Part shown: piece after piece, positions 57,217 through 64,000 of the stretch
How the letters are laid out: each line of letters starts with the position of its first letter
Position numbering within the stretch: position 1 is the first letter of the stretch
Assembly (NCBI GenBank): GCA_902776985.1
Contig: CACYSD010000005.1
Location: 62,001 to 126,000, forward strand
Direction: 5' to 3'
From: UBA3839 sp902776985
GTDB taxonomy: Bacteria > Bacteroidota > Bacteroidia > Bacteroidales > Bacteroidaceae
DNA: 64,000 bases
Position numbers and translations under genes: made by a program
Notes under the pieces: model-generated
Database searches by the model: none
Told to the model about the DNA's origin: nothing
The model's input: only the letters and a program-made list of their open reading frames with translations

Positions 57217-57816
57217 TCAGGATTGAGTTTGTTCGATTCTGTTTATTTCTTCGTAGATTTTCAGACAAGCCCAAGCGTCTGTTGCAGCATAAATTTGTTG
57301 AGCTTCGGAAAGAATGTCGGCTTCCCAGTTGCTTAACTGCTGGCGTTTGGATATTCTTTTGCCAAAAAGGTTGGCAAAGATTTTTTGCAGACTCATATCT
57401 TCAATACCTATCTGCTTCACATCAGTTTGCAATTCTATGTAAGCCTGCGGCGCTATTTTCTCACTCTCGCTGCGGTTCAGCTGTAGAAAATCGTCTTTGA
57501 GTGACAAGCCGACTTTTATCAGAGATTTGCTCTCCAAAAGCGTTTTGATGCAATCGGGTATTCCCATCCTGCATAATCTGAAGAGAAAACACTGGTCATC
57601 GGTCGATACCTGCAGAAGGGCAATGTTGTTGACCTTTCCTTTCTTGAAGGACGGACGTGTTTCTGTGTCTATACCCACGACACGCTGCCTGAGCAGATAT
57701 TCAACCGCTGATTTTGCCTCTCGTTCGGTCAGAAGAACATATACTTTGCCTTGAAATTGTGCTACTGGCAGATTGGCGATTTCTTCCTTATCGATATGTG
57801 GCCGTACAGTTCTCAT
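57217..57816 (-). CDS. 3'-5' exonuclease, DEDD (RNase D-like) family
   Basis: 199 residues from the ATG at 57816. A single DnaQ/RNase D-type domain without HRDC. Active-site motifs: VVGIDTETRP (first Asp and Glu), LVKVGLSLKDD (second Asp region, as IKVGLSLKDDFLQL) and YAATDAWACLKIY (fourth Asp with Tyr, DEDDy type). It degrades RNA or DNA 3' ends; the specific substrate is unknown. Start: ATG at 57816 comes one base after the stop of the DUF5063 gene; the frame is open to an upstream ATG at 57846 inside that gene, which would give a 29-base overlap. 24 bases upstream of the rRNA methyltransferase gene. Confidence 0.88.
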   Translation of the reverse strand: MRTVRPHIDKEEIANLPVAQFQGKVYVLLTEREAKSAVEYLLRQRVVGIDTETRPSFKKGKVNNIALLQVSTDDQCFLFRLCRMGIPDCIKTLLESKSLIKVGLSLKDDFLQLNRSESEKIAPQAYIELQTDVKQIGIEDMSLQKIFANLFGKRISKRQQLSNWEADILSEAQQIYAATDAWACLKIYEEINRIEQTQS

Positions 57817-57817
57817 T

Positions 57818-58372
57818 TCAATACTCGTGGATTTCATCTTCATCATTATTCGAACTGTATTCTACGTCGTGTAAGGCTCTTAGTACATTAACCAGCTTCT
57901 GTCCCCAGTAATGTTTGAAATTGAGTTTACATTCAGCAACAGCCTCGATTCTCACTTCATCAGTACCGTCCCGCATAGCCATACAGAAGTTCTTCAAGTC
58001 CTGATAAATATCAGCGACATTCTCACTAATGGTCATAAGAACAGGGGTATCGCTGTATTTCATATCCTCGACGAACACATCAAGATAATCGTCCTTTTCA
58101 CCCATCACGTATGCCACATTTCCACGGATAATATCGTAGTTCTCTTCTGTAACTGTATCCACTAACTCCACATTCTCATCAGTGTCGAGATCGGTGAGGA
58201 GCATACCTTTTAAATATAATAAGGGCAACAATTTGAGGAGAGTCTCGACAAAATCATTGCGTTCACCACTATTTGCCTGTTCCACAAATTGGCAGTACTT
58301 TACCGCAACCGTGGTCAGTTCCAGAACATCGTGGTTGAAAACTATTGAATCTCTATTTTCCTGTTTTTCCAT
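57818..58372 (-). CDS. DUF5063 domain protein
   Basis: 184 residues. Helical, acidic, cytoplasmic (no signal). It matches my recollection of DUF5063, found next to 3'-5' exonuclease and RlmI-like methyltransferase genes in Bacteroidales: VLELTTVAVKYCQFVEQ, RNDFVETLLKLLPLLYLKGMLL (about 37-58), EENYDIIRGNVAYVMGEKDDYLDVF and NVADIYQDLKNFCMAMRDG. Function unknown. A -7 box ends only 9 bases before the ATG, so the message may have little or no leader. Confidence 0.85.
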   Translation of the reverse strand: MEKQENRDSIVFNHDVLELTTVAVKYCQFVEQANSGERNDFVETLLKLLPLLYLKGMLLTDLDTDENVELVDTVTEENYDIIRGNVAYVMGEKDDYLDVFVEDMKYSDTPVLMTISENVADIYQDLKNFCMAMRDGTDEVRIEAVAECKLNFKHYWGQKLVNVLRALHDVEYSSNNDEDEIHEY

Positions 58373-58380
58373 ATTGAATG

Positions 58381-58388
58381 CAAAATTA
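58381..58388 (-). promoter_or_regulatory. -7 box of the DUF5063 operon
   Basis: TAATTTTG on the minus strand, exact TAnnTTTG; its last base is 8 bases from the start codon (58372), leaving a leader of only a few bases. Confidence 0.5.
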
Positions 58389-58462
58389 CGTAAATTATAT
58401 TAAAAATGTGTATGATGTGCTTAAAAATGTCAAGAATGGACATCAAATAGAAAAACATTTTC

Positions 58463-58470
58463 TATCTTTG
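58463..58470 (+). promoter_or_regulatory. -7 box of the aminopeptidase P operon
   Basis: TATCTTTG, exact TAnnTTTG, 29 bases before the start at 58500. Confidence 0.5.
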
Positions 58471-58499
58471 CATGTTTAATATTAAAAAATCCCATCTTA

Positions 58500-59891
58500 A
58501 TGTTCACTAAAGAAACCTATATGGAGCGTCGCCAGCGGCTTAAAAAGCTTGTTGGCGATGGTCTCCTTCTCTTTATCGGAAATAACGAATCGCCTGCAAA
58601 CTATCCTGCGAACGGCTACAAATACCGTCAGGACAGTTGTTTCCTCTATTATTTTGGACTCCATCGTGAAGCCCTCGCCGCAGTCATCGACATTGACAAC
58701 GGCAATGAGTGCTTATATGGCGACGATATTGATATTGAGGATATAATCTGGACAGGTTATGTGCCTTCGGTCAAGGAGTTGGCTGAAAGTGTTGGCATTC
58801 ACAATTCTGCTCCAATGGGGCATCTCTCCGCTGTCATTCATCTGGCACTGGACTCCGGACGCAAAGTGCATTTCCTGCCACCATACCGTTTCGACACGAT
58901 GATTCAGATCTCCGACCTGCTACACATCCATCCGCTTCAGACACGAGCCAACGCCAGTGTGGAACTGATCAAAGCTGTAGTTGCTATGCGTTCCATAAAG
59001 AGCGGGGAGGAGATTCAGGAAATTGAACGAGCCATGGAGATTGGCTACCGTATGCACACAACAGCTATGAAAGCTTGTCACCCTGGTGCCAGCGAACAAT
59101 ATATCGCCGGCTTACTCGAAGGAATTGCACACGGCAGTGGTTGTATGGTGTCATTCCAGACCATACTTACAACCCACGGAGAGATTATGCACAGCAGTCT
59201 CTCACAGCGTCCAATGGAGGAGGGTAGGCTGATGCTTTGCGATGCGGGAGCGGAAACCAACAACAACTACTGCTCCGACAACACACGTGTCACTCCTGTT
59301 AGCGGACGGTTCACTCAGCGCCAGCTTGACATCTACAGTATAGTTGAAGAATGTCATGACCTTGTTCTTGAAAAGGCTCGTCCAGGCATCAAGTGGCTCG
59401 ACATGCACCTCGATGTATGCCGTCTCATGACAGACCGTCTCAAGGCTCTTGGACTTATGAAGGGCAATACCGAGGACGCAGTAGCTGCTGGTGCACACGC
59501 CATGTTCCTGCCTCACGGACTTGGTCACATGATGGGTATGGATGTTCATGACATGGAAGGACTGGGACAGGAATATGTCGGTTTTGATGAAGAGGTTAGT
59601 CCGTCCACTCAGTTTGGCACTAACTACCTGCGCTGCGGGCGTCGTCTGCAACCAGGATTTGTCATGACAGACGAGCCGGGAATCTATTTCATTCCGCACC
59701 TCATCGACTTGTGGAGAAGCCAGAAACTGCATACTGACTTCATCGACTACGACCTTCTTGAAACCTACAAAGATTTCGGAGGCATTCGTATCGAGGATGA
59801 TATTCTCATCACTCAAGACGGAAACCGCATGCTCGGCAAGCAGGTTATCCCTTATCATCCTAAAGACGTAGAAGAATTCATTAATCAATAA
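58500..59891 (+). CDS. Xaa-Pro aminopeptidase (aminopeptidase P, M24B)
   Basis: 463 residues. Removes N-terminal residues ahead of proline. The N-terminal creatinase-like domain (about 1-170) is followed by the pita-bread catalytic domain with all metal ligands: LMLCDAGAETNNNYCSDNTRV (two Asp), LPHGLGHMMGMDVHD (His), VMTDEPGIYF (Glu) and FGGIRIEDDILIT (Glu). Cytoplasmic. It heads a plus-strand run with a C1 peptidase 20 bases downstream, so it supports peptide breakdown in the same region. Confidence 0.95.
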   Translation: MFTKETYMERRQRLKKLVGDGLLLFIGNNESPANYPANGYKYRQDSCFLYYFGLHREALAAVIDIDNGNECLYGDDIDIEDIIWTGYVPSVKELAESVGIHNSAPMGHLSAVIHLALDSGRKVHFLPPYRFDTMIQISDLLHIHPLQTRANASVELIKAVVAMRSIKSGEEIQEIERAMEIGYRMHTTAMKACHPGASEQYIAGLLEGIAHGSGCMVSFQTILTTHGEIMHSSLSQRPMEEGRLMLCDAGAETNNNYCSDNTRVTPVSGRFTQRQLDIYSIVEECHDLVLEKARPGIKWLDMHLDVCRLMTDRLKALGLMKGNTEDAVAAGAHAMFLPHGLGHMMGMDVHDMEGLGQEYVGFDEEVSPSTQFGTNYLRCGRRLQPGFVMTDEPGIYFIPHLIDLWRSQKLHTDFIDYDLLETYKDFGGIRIEDDILITQDGNRMLGKQVIPYHPKDVEEFINQ

Positions 59892-59911
59892 TAATCTCAC
59901 ATATTACTAAA

Positions 59912-61084
59912 ATGAAAAAACTATCAGTTCTTGCAGCAGCACTCTTAATGTCTACTGCTACATTCGCACAAGGTGGATTCCAGTTCACCACTGTAAAGGA
60001 AAACCCAATCACAAGCATCAAGGACCAAAACCGTTCAGGCACCTGCTGGGCATACTCTGGACTTGGATTCTTCGAAGCCGAACTCTTGCGCATGGGCAAG
60101 GGTGAGTTCGACCTCTGCGAAACCTACCTCGTTCACAAAACCTATGAAGACAGAGCCAAGGCAAGTGTTCGTCTGCATGGCGACATATCCTTTGCTCAGG
60201 GCGGTAGCTTCTACGATGCAGTTTATTGCATGAAGAACTACGGAATGATGCCTGAAACAGCTATGCCTCTCCCTGGCACTCTCTATGGTGACACTCTCAA
60301 CAACTACACAGAGTTCTTTGCCGTGCTCGAACCAATGGTCAACGGCATCGCTAAGGGCAAGCAGAGCAAGCTCTCTCCAGCATGGTTCAACGGCATCAAC
60401 TCAGTAATCAATACATACTTAGGAGAAGTGCCAGAGAAGTTCACATACAATGGCAAGGAATACACACCTAAGACCTATATGCAGTCGCTCGGTCTCAATA
60501 TGGACGACTACATATCCCTTACTTCCTACACTCATCATCCTTTCTACGAGCCTTTTATCCTTGAGATTCAGGATAACTGGCGCTGGGGACTTAGCTACAA
60601 CCTTCCTCTCGATGAATTCATGGAGACTATGGACTATGCTGTTCGCAACGGCTTCACCTTCGCTTGGGGCAGCGACGTCAGCGAAACAGGATTCACCCGT
60701 AACGGCATCGCAGTTTGTCCGGATATGAAGAACGAAGAACTTACTGGTAGCGACATGGCTCACTGGCTTGGTCTAAGCGCTACAGACAAACGCAACGAAG
60801 CTACTTCCCGTCCTCTTCCAGAACTCAACATCACTCAGGACATGCGCCAAGAAGCTTACGACAACTGGGAAACTACCGACGATCACGGTATGGTAATCTA
60901 CGGACTTGCTAAAGACCAGACAGGCAAGGAGTACTTCATGGTAAAGAACTCATGGGGTAAGAGCGGCAAGTACGACGGCATCTGGTATGCATCCAAGGCC
61001 TTCGTTGCATACAAAACGATGAATATCCTCGTTCACAAGGACGGTATTCCTCGTAACATCCGCAAGAAACTCGGTATCAAGTAA
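59912..61084 (+). CDS. Exported C1 family cysteine peptidase (aminopeptidase C-like)
   Basis: 390 residues. A signal peptide (about 1-20, ending TFAQ) leads a papain-like domain: oxyanion Gln39 in KDQN, nucleophile Cys45 in SGTCWAYSG, catalytic His in TTDDHGMVIYGLAKD (about 330) and Asn in MVKNSWGKSG (about 348). Size and pattern fit the bleomycin hydrolase/aminopeptidase C branch, which releases amino acids from peptide N-termini; export in Bacteroidales is known. It lies between aminopeptidase P and ruvX in one operon. Confidence 0.93.
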   Translation: MKKLSVLAAALLMSTATFAQGGFQFTTVKENPITSIKDQNRSGTCWAYSGLGFFEAELLRMGKGEFDLCETYLVHKTYEDRAKASVRLHGDISFAQGGSFYDAVYCMKNYGMMPETAMPLPGTLYGDTLNNYTEFFAVLEPMVNGIAKGKQSKLSPAWFNGINSVINTYLGEVPEKFTYNGKEYTPKTYMQSLGLNMDDYISLTSYTHHPFYEPFILEIQDNWRWGLSYNLPLDEFMETMDYAVRNGFTFAWGSDVSETGFTRNGIAVCPDMKNEELTGSDMAHWLGLSATDKRNEATSRPLPELNITQDMRQEAYDNWETTDDHGMVIYGLAKDQTGKEYFMVKNSWGKSGKYDGIWYASKAFVAYKTMNILVHKDGIPRNIRKKLGIK

Positions 61085-61099
61085 TTCATTCACCCATTC

Positions 61100-61513
61100 A
61101 TGGCACGCATACTCGCTGTTGACTACGGGAAGAAACGTACAGGACTCGCTGTGACTGACCCCCTGCAACTCATTGCAGGAGGGTTGTGCACAGTGCCTAC
61201 CGTCCAGCTTATCGAATATCTCACCACCTACCTTTCCGAGAACGAGGTTGAAACTATCGTAGTGGGTTATCCGCGTCAGATGAACGGTGAGGATTCGGAG
61301 AACATGAAACGCATCACTCCCTTCGTCAACCGCATCACCAAGCTCTTTCCTGCTGTCAGGATAGAGATGTTCGACGAGCGCTTCACATCAGTCATTGCCC
61401 ACCACGTCATGATTGATTCAGGCATTTCACGCACACAACGGCGCGACAAGGCACTCGTCGACAAAATCAGTGCCACCATCATCTTAGAAGACTATCTGCA
61501 ATCACGACTATGA
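61100..61513 (+). CDS. ruvX: RuvX/YqgF Holliday-junction resolvase-like nuclease
   Basis: 137 residues. RNase H-like fold protein required for 16S rRNA 5' maturation and also described as a putative Holliday junction resolvase. Active-site Asp in ILAVDYGKKRTGLAVTD (about 4-20), VVGYPRQMNGEDSE (about 51-64), DERFTSVIAHHVM and the C-terminal KALVDKISATIILEDYL with the last acidic residue. The start is 15 bases after the peptidase stop codon and the end overlaps def by 4 bases. Confidence 0.94.
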   Translation: MARILAVDYGKKRTGLAVTDPLQLIAGGLCTVPTVQLIEYLTTYLSENEVETIVVGYPRQMNGEDSENMKRITPFVNRITKLFPAVRIEMFDERFTSVIAHHVMIDSGISRTQRRDKALVDKISATIILEDYLQSRL

Positions 61514-62058
61514 TACTTCCAATGTACATCTTCGGTCAGCCGGTTCTGCGCAAGCAGGCTCACGACATTCCGACCGACTATCCTAATCTTAAGGAACTCA
61601 TCGCCAACATGTTTGAAACCCTCACTCTTGCCGAGGGAGTAGGTCTCGCCGCACCACAGGTCGGACTCGACATTCGTGTCGTAGTTGTAGATCTCGACTG
61701 CCTTAGCGACGACGAACCACAGTACAAGGATTTCAGACGAGTATTCATCAACGGACACATCCTCGAATCCAGTGAGGAGGAGAATGACTTTGACGAAGGC
61801 TGCCTCTCTCTGCCTGGTATCAGCGAGAAGGTTCGACGTCCGACACGAGTACGCATCCAATATCTCGATGAGGAACTCCAGCCACATGATGAATGGGTGG
61901 ACGGATTCCTTGCACGTGTGATTCAGCATGAGTTCGACCACCTCGAAGGCAAACTCTTTGTTGACCATATCTCTGCTTTCCGCAAGCAGATTATCCGCAA
62001 GAAACTCATTTCCATGTCCAAAGGCAAATTCTCCTGCCACTATAAGGTTAAGAGATAA
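61510..62058 (+). CDS. def: Peptide deformylase
   Basis: 182 residues. Removes the formyl group from nascent protein N-termini; metalloenzyme, essential. All three motifs are visible: EGVGLAAPQVG (about 39-49), EGCLSLPG (about 97-104, Cys ligand) and VIQHEFDHLEG (about 138-148, HExxH ligands). Start overlaps ruvX (ATGA). The next gene begins 13 bases downstream. Confidence 0.97.
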   Translation: MILPMYIFGQPVLRKQAHDIPTDYPNLKELIANMFETLTLAEGVGLAAPQVGLDIRVVVVDLDCLSDDEPQYKDFRRVFINGHILESSEEENDFDEGCLSLPGISEKVRRPTRVRIQYLDEELQPHDEWVDGFLARVIQHEFDHLEGKLFVDHISAFRKQIIRKKLISMSKGKFSCHYKVKR

Positions 62059-62071
62059 TTTATAATTAATA

Positions 62072-63718
62072 TTGAGAGTCTTAGTCCTTATTTGTTCCCT
62101 AATCTTAGGCTGTTATAATGCATCCGCCCAGATTAATACTGAGCGGATGATGTCTGTTGGTAAGAACGCACTATATTTCGATGACTACGTACTCTCTATA
62201 CAATATTTCAATCGCGTTATCCTTGCCAAGCCCTACCTCTACGAACCATATTTCTACCGGGGACTTGCCAAGTTTTACCTCGAAGACTATGTTGGGGCAG
62301 AAGCTGACCAGACACGCGCAATCGAGCGCAATCCTTATTACCCCAACACCTACGAAGTACGTGGACTAGCACGCATCAATCAGGGTAAGTACGCACTCGC
62401 TTCCGAAGACTATCATAAAGCTACTGAATACCAGCCTGAGAACAAAGCGCTGTGGCACAACTGGGTGCTCTGCAACATAGAACTGGACAGTCTCACACGT
62501 GCTGACTCCATCGCCACCGTCATTACCCACAAATGGCCTAAGCATGCCGACGGTTACACCATGAAGGCACAGATACGCATGGCATGGAAAGACACTATAG
62601 CTGCCGAAACCTTTGTTGACAGCGCACTCCTTGCAGACCGCTACAATGTGCCATCACTCCGTTTTAAGGCCTCAGTCCTCGCCACTCGTGAAGAGTGGAA
62701 AAGTGCAGACTCGCTTCTCACCGAAGCTATTCGTCTGCATCCCAAGGACGTGTCTGCCTACATCAGCCGCGCACTCGTTCGTGTACATCTCAGCAACCTT
62801 CGTGGCGCTATGGCTGACTACGACCAGGCTCTTGATCTTGACCCCACCAATTTCATTGGTCACTACAACCGTGGACTCCTCCGTGCCAACGTAGGTGAGG
62901 ACAACCTTGCCATTGAGGACTTCAACTTCATTCTCAACATCGACCCCAATGATGTCATGGTCATCTACAACCGAGCAGAACTCCTCTTCCAGACAGGCGA
63001 CTACAAGGGAGCCATACGCGACTACACCACACTCATCCACACCTATCCCAACTTCTGGCAAGGCTATGCTCGCAGAGCAGAGGCGCGACGCCGCATAGGC
63101 GACCAGCGAGGAGCCAATGCTGATGAGCAGCATCTCCTGAAGGAGCAGGTAGCCCATCGTTTCGGCTATTCCACAGCGGCTTCACGCACAGGAATTTCCA
63201 CTCGTAAGAAATCAGAGATTAACCTCGACGACTATCAGAAACTTGTCGTCGAAGACGATACCGAAGAAAAACACTATGAAAGCGAATACAGAGGCAAGAT
63301 ACAGAACAAGGAATCCAATGTAGAATTGCTTGCGCCCCTTTCCCTCACCGCTTATCAGGCAGAGGCGATCAATCCTCCTGCCATTTGGGAATCAGCCTTG
63401 GAACACCTCCTTGTAGGTGAATACGAAGCATCTATCGGCGATTTCAACGAAGTCATCGCACAGCGACCTTCACTTGCCGAAGCCTATTACAATCGTGCCT
63501 TTGCTTATGCCCGTCAGCAGAAATACCAGTTGGCATTAGACGATCTAACAAAAGCTATAGACATTCGTTCCAACTTTGCCCAGGCATATTTCAACCGAGG
63601 TATAATTAAGATATTCATGGGCAGTACTGACTTTCGCGAAGACCTCAGCACCGCAGGCGAACTCGGCATATACCAAGCCTATAGCATCATCAAGAAGCAA
63701 AATTCAAAAAGCAACTAA
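62072..63718 (+). CDS. Exported tetratricopeptide repeat protein (TTG start)
   Basis: 548 residues. A signal peptide (about 1-20, ending ASAQ) leads at least ten TPR units, for example YLYEPYFYRGLAKFYLEDYVGAEADQTRAI, NPYYPNTYEVRGLARINQGKYALASEDYHKAT and, near the end, PSLAEAYYNRAFAYARQQKYQLALDDLTKAI. TPR arrays bind partner proteins; the partner is unknown. The first codon is TTG at 62072: no ATG/GTG exists upstream because a TAA lies in frame at 62063, and the next ATG (residue 26) would remove the signal. Its end overlaps the convergent DUF3256 gene by 15 bases. Confidence 0.88.
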   Translation: MRVLVLICSLILGCYNASAQINTERMMSVGKNALYFDDYVLSIQYFNRVILAKPYLYEPYFYRGLAKFYLEDYVGAEADQTRAIERNPYYPNTYEVRGLARINQGKYALASEDYHKATEYQPENKALWHNWVLCNIELDSLTRADSIATVITHKWPKHADGYTMKAQIRMAWKDTIAAETFVDSALLADRYNVPSLRFKASVLATREEWKSADSLLTEAIRLHPKDVSAYISRALVRVHLSNLRGAMADYDQALDLDPTNFIGHYNRGLLRANVGEDNLAIEDFNFILNIDPNDVMVIYNRAELLFQTGDYKGAIRDYTTLIHTYPNFWQGYARRAEARRRIGDQRGANADEQHLLKEQVAHRFGYSTAASRTGISTRKKSEINLDDYQKLVVEDDTEEKHYESEYRGKIQNKESNVELLAPLSLTAYQAEAINPPAIWESALEHLLVGEYEASIGDFNEVIAQRPSLAEAYYNRAFAYARQQKYQLALDDLTKAIDIRSNFAQAYFNRGIIKIFMGSTDFREDLSTAGELGIYQAYSIIKKQNSKSN

Positions 63719-64000
63719 TCTTGTACCATCCCAACGGAGTGTAACATCTGTCTTCTGGGGTATGTTTCGCCTTTCCTCATACACAGGAAGGGTGATGGTA
63801 GTAGTGGAAAGAGTGATTTCAGGCAAAGTCTCCGACAGGGTGATATGGCAATACGATTGGGTATTGTCAACTAAAATATAGTCGTAAGTATGTAATTTCT
63901 CCCACTTTGAATTGAAAAACATAATTTCGCTGTCACTCAAAGAATCTATAGTCAATGTCTTGACCATACACAGAATCTTCGATGAATTCGACAATTCCAA
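63704..64000 (-). CDS. DUF3256-like protein, C-terminal part only
   Basis: The last ~98 codons of a gene that starts beyond the right edge. The visible part (TLTIDSLSDSEIMFFNSKWEKLHTYDYI, then alternating beta-strands to VTLRWDGTRLVAF) resembles DUF3256, a Bacteroidales protein of unknown function, usually exported. The resemblance is from memory and based mainly on the SEI-FFNSKW-KL pattern and the C-terminal RWDGTRL. The stop codon at 63704-63706 overlaps the end of the TPR gene. Confidence 0.55.
   Translation of the reverse strand: MELSNSSKILCMVKTLTIDSLSDSEIMFFNSKWEKLHTYDYILVDNTQSYCHITLSETLPEITLSTTTITLPVYEERRNIPQKTDVTLRWDGTRLVAF

Overview
The window looks like a chromosome segment of a gut or rumen Bacteroidales, most likely Prevotella or a close relative (Xylanibacter, Segatella). 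The reasons are: -7 boxes of the form TAnnTTTG and almost no Shine-Dalgarno sequences; TonB/ExbBD gene arrangements; DUF5689, DUF6359, DUF4348, DUF5063 and DUF3256 proteins; a Bacteroidetes-type L-arabinose operon; a GH115 alpha-glucuronidase; and the Prevotella-style C-terminal surface-protein signature in a gene remnant. No phage, insertion sequence, CRISPR array or rRNA operon was seen. Most of it is ordinary core genome with five tRNA genes.

Layout. Positions 1-9,200: a surface-protein locus with an exported endonuclease/exonuclease/phosphatase protein, a TonB-dependent receptor without SusD, two lipoproteins with predicted OB-fold domains, a lipoprotein DNA/RNA non-specific endonuclease and a TonB protein. 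I read it as a candidate system for capturing and degrading extracellular nucleic acid. 9,200-15,300: polyprenyl synthase, TatD nuclease, tRNA-Ser, an ExbB / 4-TM protein / ExbD / ExbD operon, then thyA-folA. 15,300-23,800: GIN-domain lipoprotein, tagaturonate reductase, a 155-bp inverted-repeat element, rny, zapA with a coiled-coil partner, an unknown gene, mutS2 and tRNA-Lys. 23,900-31,300: GH115 glucuronidase, ridA, a gene remnant, panC-panD-flippase and a glycosyltransferase. 31,300-35,700: a five-gene minus-strand operon (Lrp regulator, AspT-type transporter, CcdA-like membrane protein, HU-CCDC81/SPOR protein, FHA protein). 35,800-40,800: an rRNA methyltransferase, tRNA-Ser, tRNA-Glu, a 22-bp repeat array, an SGNH hydrolase, tRNA-Thr and pyrK-pyrD. 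40,850-50,000: the L-arabinose operon galM-sglT-araD-araA-araB-tkt (minus strand). 50,100-64,000: nagB; DUF4348-murB-MBL-DUF1573; pheS; DUF5063-exonuclease-rRNA methyltransferase; and a plus-strand run of aminopeptidase P, C1 peptidase, ruvX, def and a TPR protein.

How the genes work together. ExbB/ExbD and TonB supply energy to outer-membrane receptors such as the one at 1802. ThyA and FolA are coupled through dihydrofolate. PyrK and PyrD make orotate; PanC and PanD make pantothenate. The arabinose operon takes L-arabinose to xylulose 5-phosphate and the pentose phosphate pool, but lacks the Nudix-type AraR regulator gene often found inside such operons.

Beyond genes, the most notable structure is repetitive. 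Short tandem repeats with a 7- or 14-bp period fill spacers inside operons directly before start codons, a dispersed ~92-bp repeat occurs twice (once forming the end of a flippase gene), and a 22-bp-period array lies upstream of the SGNH hydrolase. Everything here is read from the sequence by eye; no database search was run.
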